Source: Mermis nigrescens (taxonomy: Eukaryota; Nematoda; Enoplea; Mermithida; Mermithidae). Taken from it: DNA of 64,000 nt. Positions 60,027 through 64,000 of the stretch are shown here, in pieces (the stretch's first letter is position 1; every line of letters starts with the position of its first letter). A program made the position numbers and the translations under genes. The stretch spans positions 2,314,529 through 2,378,528 of the forward strand of contig JAVLUZ010000154.1 in assembly GCA_036768485.1 (NCBI GenBank), written 5' to 3'. The notes under the pieces were generated by a model. The model ran no database searches, was not told where the DNA came from, and saw only the letters and a program-made list of their open reading frames with translations.

Positions 60027-60564
60027 GGTATTGGTGTAGTATGTCTCCACCTTTCCAAAAATGCACCAACCTAGGTGTAGCATGTCTCCAACTCATCTAA
60101 AATTATTTTTTATGGATATTTCTTCTTACAAAACTGTTTTAAAAAACATACCTGTACGGGTTTAACCATAGTTCGCATAAGTGGTACCTAATTTACATAA
60201 CTTAAAACCATACAGTTATGTTTCATAAAACTGTAAAACCGAACACAGCAGAATATCCCGACGCCTTTCAACAACATCATCGCCGAAATAGCAAGACATT
60301 GCCCCTTATTTAGATCTTTTTCTTGAACTTATTTCACAATAATTAACGATAATATTTTTTTCAGTGATAAAAACAAAAAAAAACAAACAAAAACAGAAAA
60401 AACAATAACAAAAAAAACAAAACAAATTTTATCGAGATTGGGACACACCAAGGAAGCTGGATGTGTCTTCCTATCCATAAAAGAATTAATTTAGGTGAGG
60501 CGGAGACATGCTACGCCTAGGTGGATGCATTTTTGAAAAGGTGGAGACATACTACACCAATACC
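60027..60564. mobile_element. Foldback-like element F, TIRs of about 95 bp
   Basis: Left end GGTATTGGTGTAGTATGTCT, repeated inverted at the right end. Each TIR holds two related copies of GGTGTAG(T/C)ATGTCTCC about 45 bp apart. The TIRs reach ATTCTTTTATGGATA-like text on the inner side. The interior is A-rich (60365-60425). No target duplication was resolved. Confidence 0.8.
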
Positions 60565-61249
60565 TTTAAAGCACGATAATATGAAAAACGCAACATTGAC
60601 ACGAAATCTCACGGAATACAGAGCAAGCATTAGATTATTAGCATTACGATATGCGATTAATCGTGTTGGATCGAGTGAAGCCACCTGTAAGTATATAAAG
60701 AAAGCCTACTAAAGCAAACTAATGACGGCTTCACTATGATATGAGCATAAGGAAACGCGCGCTATGCAGCGATAAGCTTTATAGCTTATTTTTCTAAGTG
60801 ACAAAGTAAATACTTAAAACTTTGAAGCCCATATTATTATTATTTCTGCGGGACCTAGGATTCACAGCGTGGAAGAGTAGAAGAGTGTATCGCTCACGGA
60901 AAAGTCAGTGAATTACAAACTCTTATCAAGAACATAGAGGACGATAAAAATTCATTACAACAATGAAACATCAGTGGCAGAAAATGAATAAATTTTTAAT
61001 GAATTATGGTAGAATCAATTACAAATTTCACACTCTTTGGTGAAAAACAGTTTACAAATGACCTCATTTATGATTTGGGAATTCTTCCATCTTCCAGTTT
61101 TCTTTTGTTTTTTGTTTGCTCCGTGCTTCCTATTTTTCCTATCAAGGTATACGTGCATGGCTCTTCAAAATTGAAGTTGAAACTGTGAATGGCAATCACC
61201 TATGGCTCAATTTTTTAGGCAGTCTAAAACGCACGGAGGTACAGACAAA
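60565..61249. other. No recognised feature
   Basis: AT-rich non-coding DNA. Confidence 0.4.
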
Positions 61250-61419
61250 CAGGGTTGCCAAGTGCTCGTCAAAAAAAACCGCAATTTTTACCTCAAACCG
61301 CCTAAAACCCCAACCAATAGTTAAGCATAGGCGCAAAAAAACCTCAATCATTTAAAAAAGCCTCCAACGGCCTCAAAAAACCCCAAATAATGGGGAAAAC
61401 CCCTAACTTGGCAACCCTG
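61250..61419. mobile_element. hAT MITE, CAGGGTTGCCAAGT family, copy 2, exact 8-bp duplication
   Basis: Starts CAGGGTTGCCAAGTGCTC and ends ACTTGGCAACCCTG, a near-perfect TIR. CAGACAAA flanks it exactly (61242-61249 and 61420-61427). 170 bp long. Confidence 0.93.
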
Positions 61420-61684
61420 CAGACAAAATAGGGGCTGTAACATTCGACACGTACCACACTTATTCTAGTGATAAAAAGTTCATAGAAAACCTACGCCAAC
61501 GCGCCACATTGTTTCTAGGCGGACGAAAATCGATTCGATTCAATTTTCTCGAAAAAGAAATTCTCTCTAGATTAGCTCAATGTCACGTAACGTTCGGGTT
61601 GCAAAACGCATTCATGCAGAACCGCCTGCTGACTATATCTACGTATTATGTGCGTACACTTGTGTGCTTTATGCGCGCACCAAG

Positions 61685-61917
61685 CACACATGGGCGTGGG
61701 GGGGGTTTGGGGGGTATGCACCCCCCAGAAGTTGAAATACCCCCCCAGGAAAAATTTTTTTTTGCTTTTTTGGCAATTTTTTGATGCCATTGGATAGTGC
61801 TCAATGAGAAACGTCGAAAAATGGTGTTTTTTTCGCCATACCACCATTTTTAAGGCCATTTTTAACCTTTGAAAATTTTTTCACCCCCCCTCAGAATTTT
61901 GGTGCTGCCCACCTATG
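61685..61917 (-). mobile_element. hAT-like MITE, CATAGGTGGGC/CATGTGTG family, exact 8-bp duplication
   Basis: On the minus strand it starts CATAGGTGGGCAGCACC and ends CCCATGTGTG. GCACCAAG flanks it exactly (61677-61684 and 61918-61925). 233 bp, the best-preserved copy together with 37923-38150. Confidence 0.92.
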
Positions 61918-63398
61918 GCACCAAGTAATTTAGTTCAACACGGACGAATAAACACTGAACGTACACTGACTCTAAGGACACTAGCGCGCTATACACTATG
62001 CATGTACGTGAGTTCGCATAGGCCAGCATGCTTTTATACGCCGGTCCCGCCGCGAGCCCGTCGTTGAAGGGTTTTAGGCGTCGTATAAATTGAGTCCAGT
62101 TGTATTGATAAGAGTGGCTGTTATTATTAAGGCGTTGTACTGAGCCAAACTTGAGCCGAGCGCCCCAGCACTTTTGCCACGCAATAACCCAAAAACCAGT
62201 TAGGCGAGATACCTACCTACCTCTTCTACCTGCCCATGTACCTAACTACCTACATTATAGACGTTTGCTATTTATGGCCCCAAAAAAAATCGAGATTACC
62301 CGTTTCTCAAAACCGCCCATTATGCAACGAACGATGCACAAAATAGTCGCATGCCGAACAACAATGCAACATCGAATTCTGCTGCGTTGCTCGCCAGCCT
62401 GCCTAGAAATTTATGCCACTTTTAGTGTCTAACGACCGCCGCCAGTATATGTACGAGCAAGTAACAGAGGCGATAAGAAAAAACCAGTCAAGAAAAAAGC
62501 TCATGCATCAGGCCAATTGGCGAACTATGAGCTGCATTAGAACCGAGTCCGATTCCGGCATAACAAAAAAACCTTTCCCCGTAATGTATAACAGCTTAAG
62601 AAGCTTGGCGTTTTCATACCAAAAAGTGAAGTCGCTCAAAAGTTGGAATTAGCTTAGGTACTCAACTTGAAACTGAAAAGAATAAGGATTTTCGATGATA
62701 GTATACATAACAATGACGGACGCCTTGCATACCAAAACAGCGGCGATATCGCTAAACTCGCACTTTATATCATGCCTCTTATCGCGCAAATTACTACCGT
62801 GCATTTTATGTTTTTTCGCCGAAGTCGAAATTCGGTTCACATGTCAGACGAAACAAAGCTATTGATAAAGAATCGAGTTGCAAATACCGCGTCCGTAAAA
62901 AAATAATAAACGAAAATACCGTGACCTCATCAACTAAACTCCGCATTAATTAACTAATCTAGCCAAAAATAAGCTTCAGCAAACAACGGTCGCCGCCAAA
63001 GCGGCGCCTCGCGCGATCAATCAGATCAGACTCGTTTGGGTTGTTTACAAGTGTAAGCAAAAATGTCATCTGATATGCTAGGCAGTACTTGCATCGATAG
63101 ACAAAAAATAAATCACAGACGTTTACTACGGGTGTCGAAGGAGCCAAGCCAAAACAGTGGTTCCACATGGTCAATATTTTCAGAAACCTATCCTAAATCA
63201 GGAAGATTTTGGGGTTTATTTTTGTGCAGTAGTCAGGTTCCGCGAGGCTGGATCGAAATAGAGCGCGCGTTCCCGCGAATAGCTTTTTTACTACTGATTT
63301 CAGTTACATCGGTCAAAATGCTCGAAATAAACCAAAACTCGCGTTGTAGGGAATGAGGCGTCCATCACAATTTCCACACTGCTTGTTTTATGCAGGAG
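61918..63398. other. No recognised gene; GC-richer patches
   Basis: Several open frames of 70-97 codons occur on both strands (for example 62151-62432 and 63063-63356), but none shows family motifs or consistent splice signals. Patches near 62035-62070 and 62995-63020 are CG-rich. Confidence 0.4.
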
Positions 63399-63473
63399 CT
63401 ATAAAAATCCCATCCATGTGCGCCTTGTTTTGACTGTGCAACAAAGTGTGAAACGGGAGAAGCGACCGACAAG
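63399..63473 (+). promoter_or_regulatory. Possible TATA promoter and first exon with splice donor
   Basis: CTATAAAAAT at 63399-63408 is followed about 30 bp later by TTTGACTGTG (a weak initiator), then GC-balanced sequence ending ACCGACAAG|GTAAGG with the gt at 63474-63475. The arrangement is that of a short non-coding first exon of a plus-strand gene beyond the window. No transcript evidence. Confidence 0.3.
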
Positions 63474-63475
63474 GT

Positions 63476-64000
63476 AAGGATTCATAAATACACATGTACG
63501 TGTATACTATCTATTTTGATAGCGTGAGAAAGTGAAACTAAAAATACGGCTCACTATTTCCAGCTAAGTTTTGTACGCATCTATATTTATGCGATTCCAA
63601 AAATGGAGCGCACTTGAATGAATTTTGGCAAACAGTTTAAAAACATACAAAGCATTCGGATATTTACATATCAGGGAATCGGCTGTCTGCATGCTAAAAC
63701 GAATAGTTTCCTCAAAATAGTAACTTTCGAGAAATAAAATACCTATTTTGACGCACAAATTCATTTTAATTTATTTAACCTAATCTTTTTTTAGCAATTT
63801 TCGTTATTTTTTCTTCAATTTATTTAATTTGCAATCCTCTTCACACAATAACTTTTGTGGGCGTGAAAAATGAGACCACATGCTCATGAAAACTATGTAT
63901 ATTATATAAATGCAAAACTTTGACATAATCGGCAGTTAAATACAAAATGGCGAAAATCCTAGTCTTTAGAAACATATTTACATTAGCCCAGAGAATACAA
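63476..64000. other. No recognised feature
   Basis: AT-rich; would be first-intron sequence if the upstream promoter call is right. Confidence 0.4.

Noticed and set aside
62151..62652. Two overlapping plus-strand frames of 93 and 79 codons
   Set aside because: No family motif, no supporting splice signals, and composition not clearly coding.

Overview
This window is nuclear DNA of an animal, AT-rich and crowded with repeats. The evidence is a split Mef2 transcription-factor gene with GT-AG introns, the 3' end of a non-LTR retrotransposon, and dozens of small terminal-inverted-repeat (TIR) transposons of eukaryotic type. There are no bacterial operons, rRNAs or phage genes. An invertebrate with a repeat-rich genome fits best; I cannot name the species.

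Genes are few. Four coding exons of Mef2 lie on the minus strand (54320 down to 46738): the complete MADS box and MEF2 domain (54 nt + 204 nt exons), a divergent third exon, and a fourth exon rich in Ala and Gln. The 3' end was not found. A lone plus-strand exon at 1478-1701 looks like part of a MAM-type extracellular domain. A TATA-like box followed by a splice donor near 63.4 kb could be the start of another gene.

The centre (14.4-35.5 kb) is one structure. A 333/334-bp unit is repeated about 60 times, nearly all copies identical, and is bounded by inverted ends of about 150 bp and an exact 10-bp direct repeat. It reads as a TIR transposon whose interior expanded into a satellite array. An 815-bp putative solo LTR is inserted near its right end with an AAAG target duplication.

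The rest is a mosaic of nested non-autonomous DNA transposons. (1) hAT-type miniature elements of several families: CAGGGTTGCCAAGT ends, CAGTGGCGGAT ends, CATAGGTGGGC/CATGTGTG ends and CAGGCACGTA ends. Many have exact 8-bp target duplications. (2) Foldback elements. In three or four of them the arms are tandem arrays of 15-17-bp units; two families (8.0-8.9 kb and 57.7-59.9 kb) share a recognisably homologous 17-bp unit. (3) Longer composite families, called X and Y here, inserted into each other. (4) A 1.7-kb hAT element with a decayed transposase. A short palindrome, GGCGCGAAGCGCC and variants, recurs more than 20 times across otherwise unrelated repeats.

Layout: 0-7 kb, a lone exon, a foldback and hAT MITEs; 7-10 kb, nested Y, foldback A and X; 10-14 kb, GC-rich patch, degenerate repeats and a foldback; 14-35 kb, the satellite-bearing element; 36-44 kb, X/Y composites, the retrotransposon 3' end, tandem palindrome modules and a long hairpin; 44-46.5 kb, the hAT element; 46.7-54.3 kb, Mef2 with repeat-filled introns; 54-64 kb, a possible Mef2 5' region, foldback B and more MITEs.
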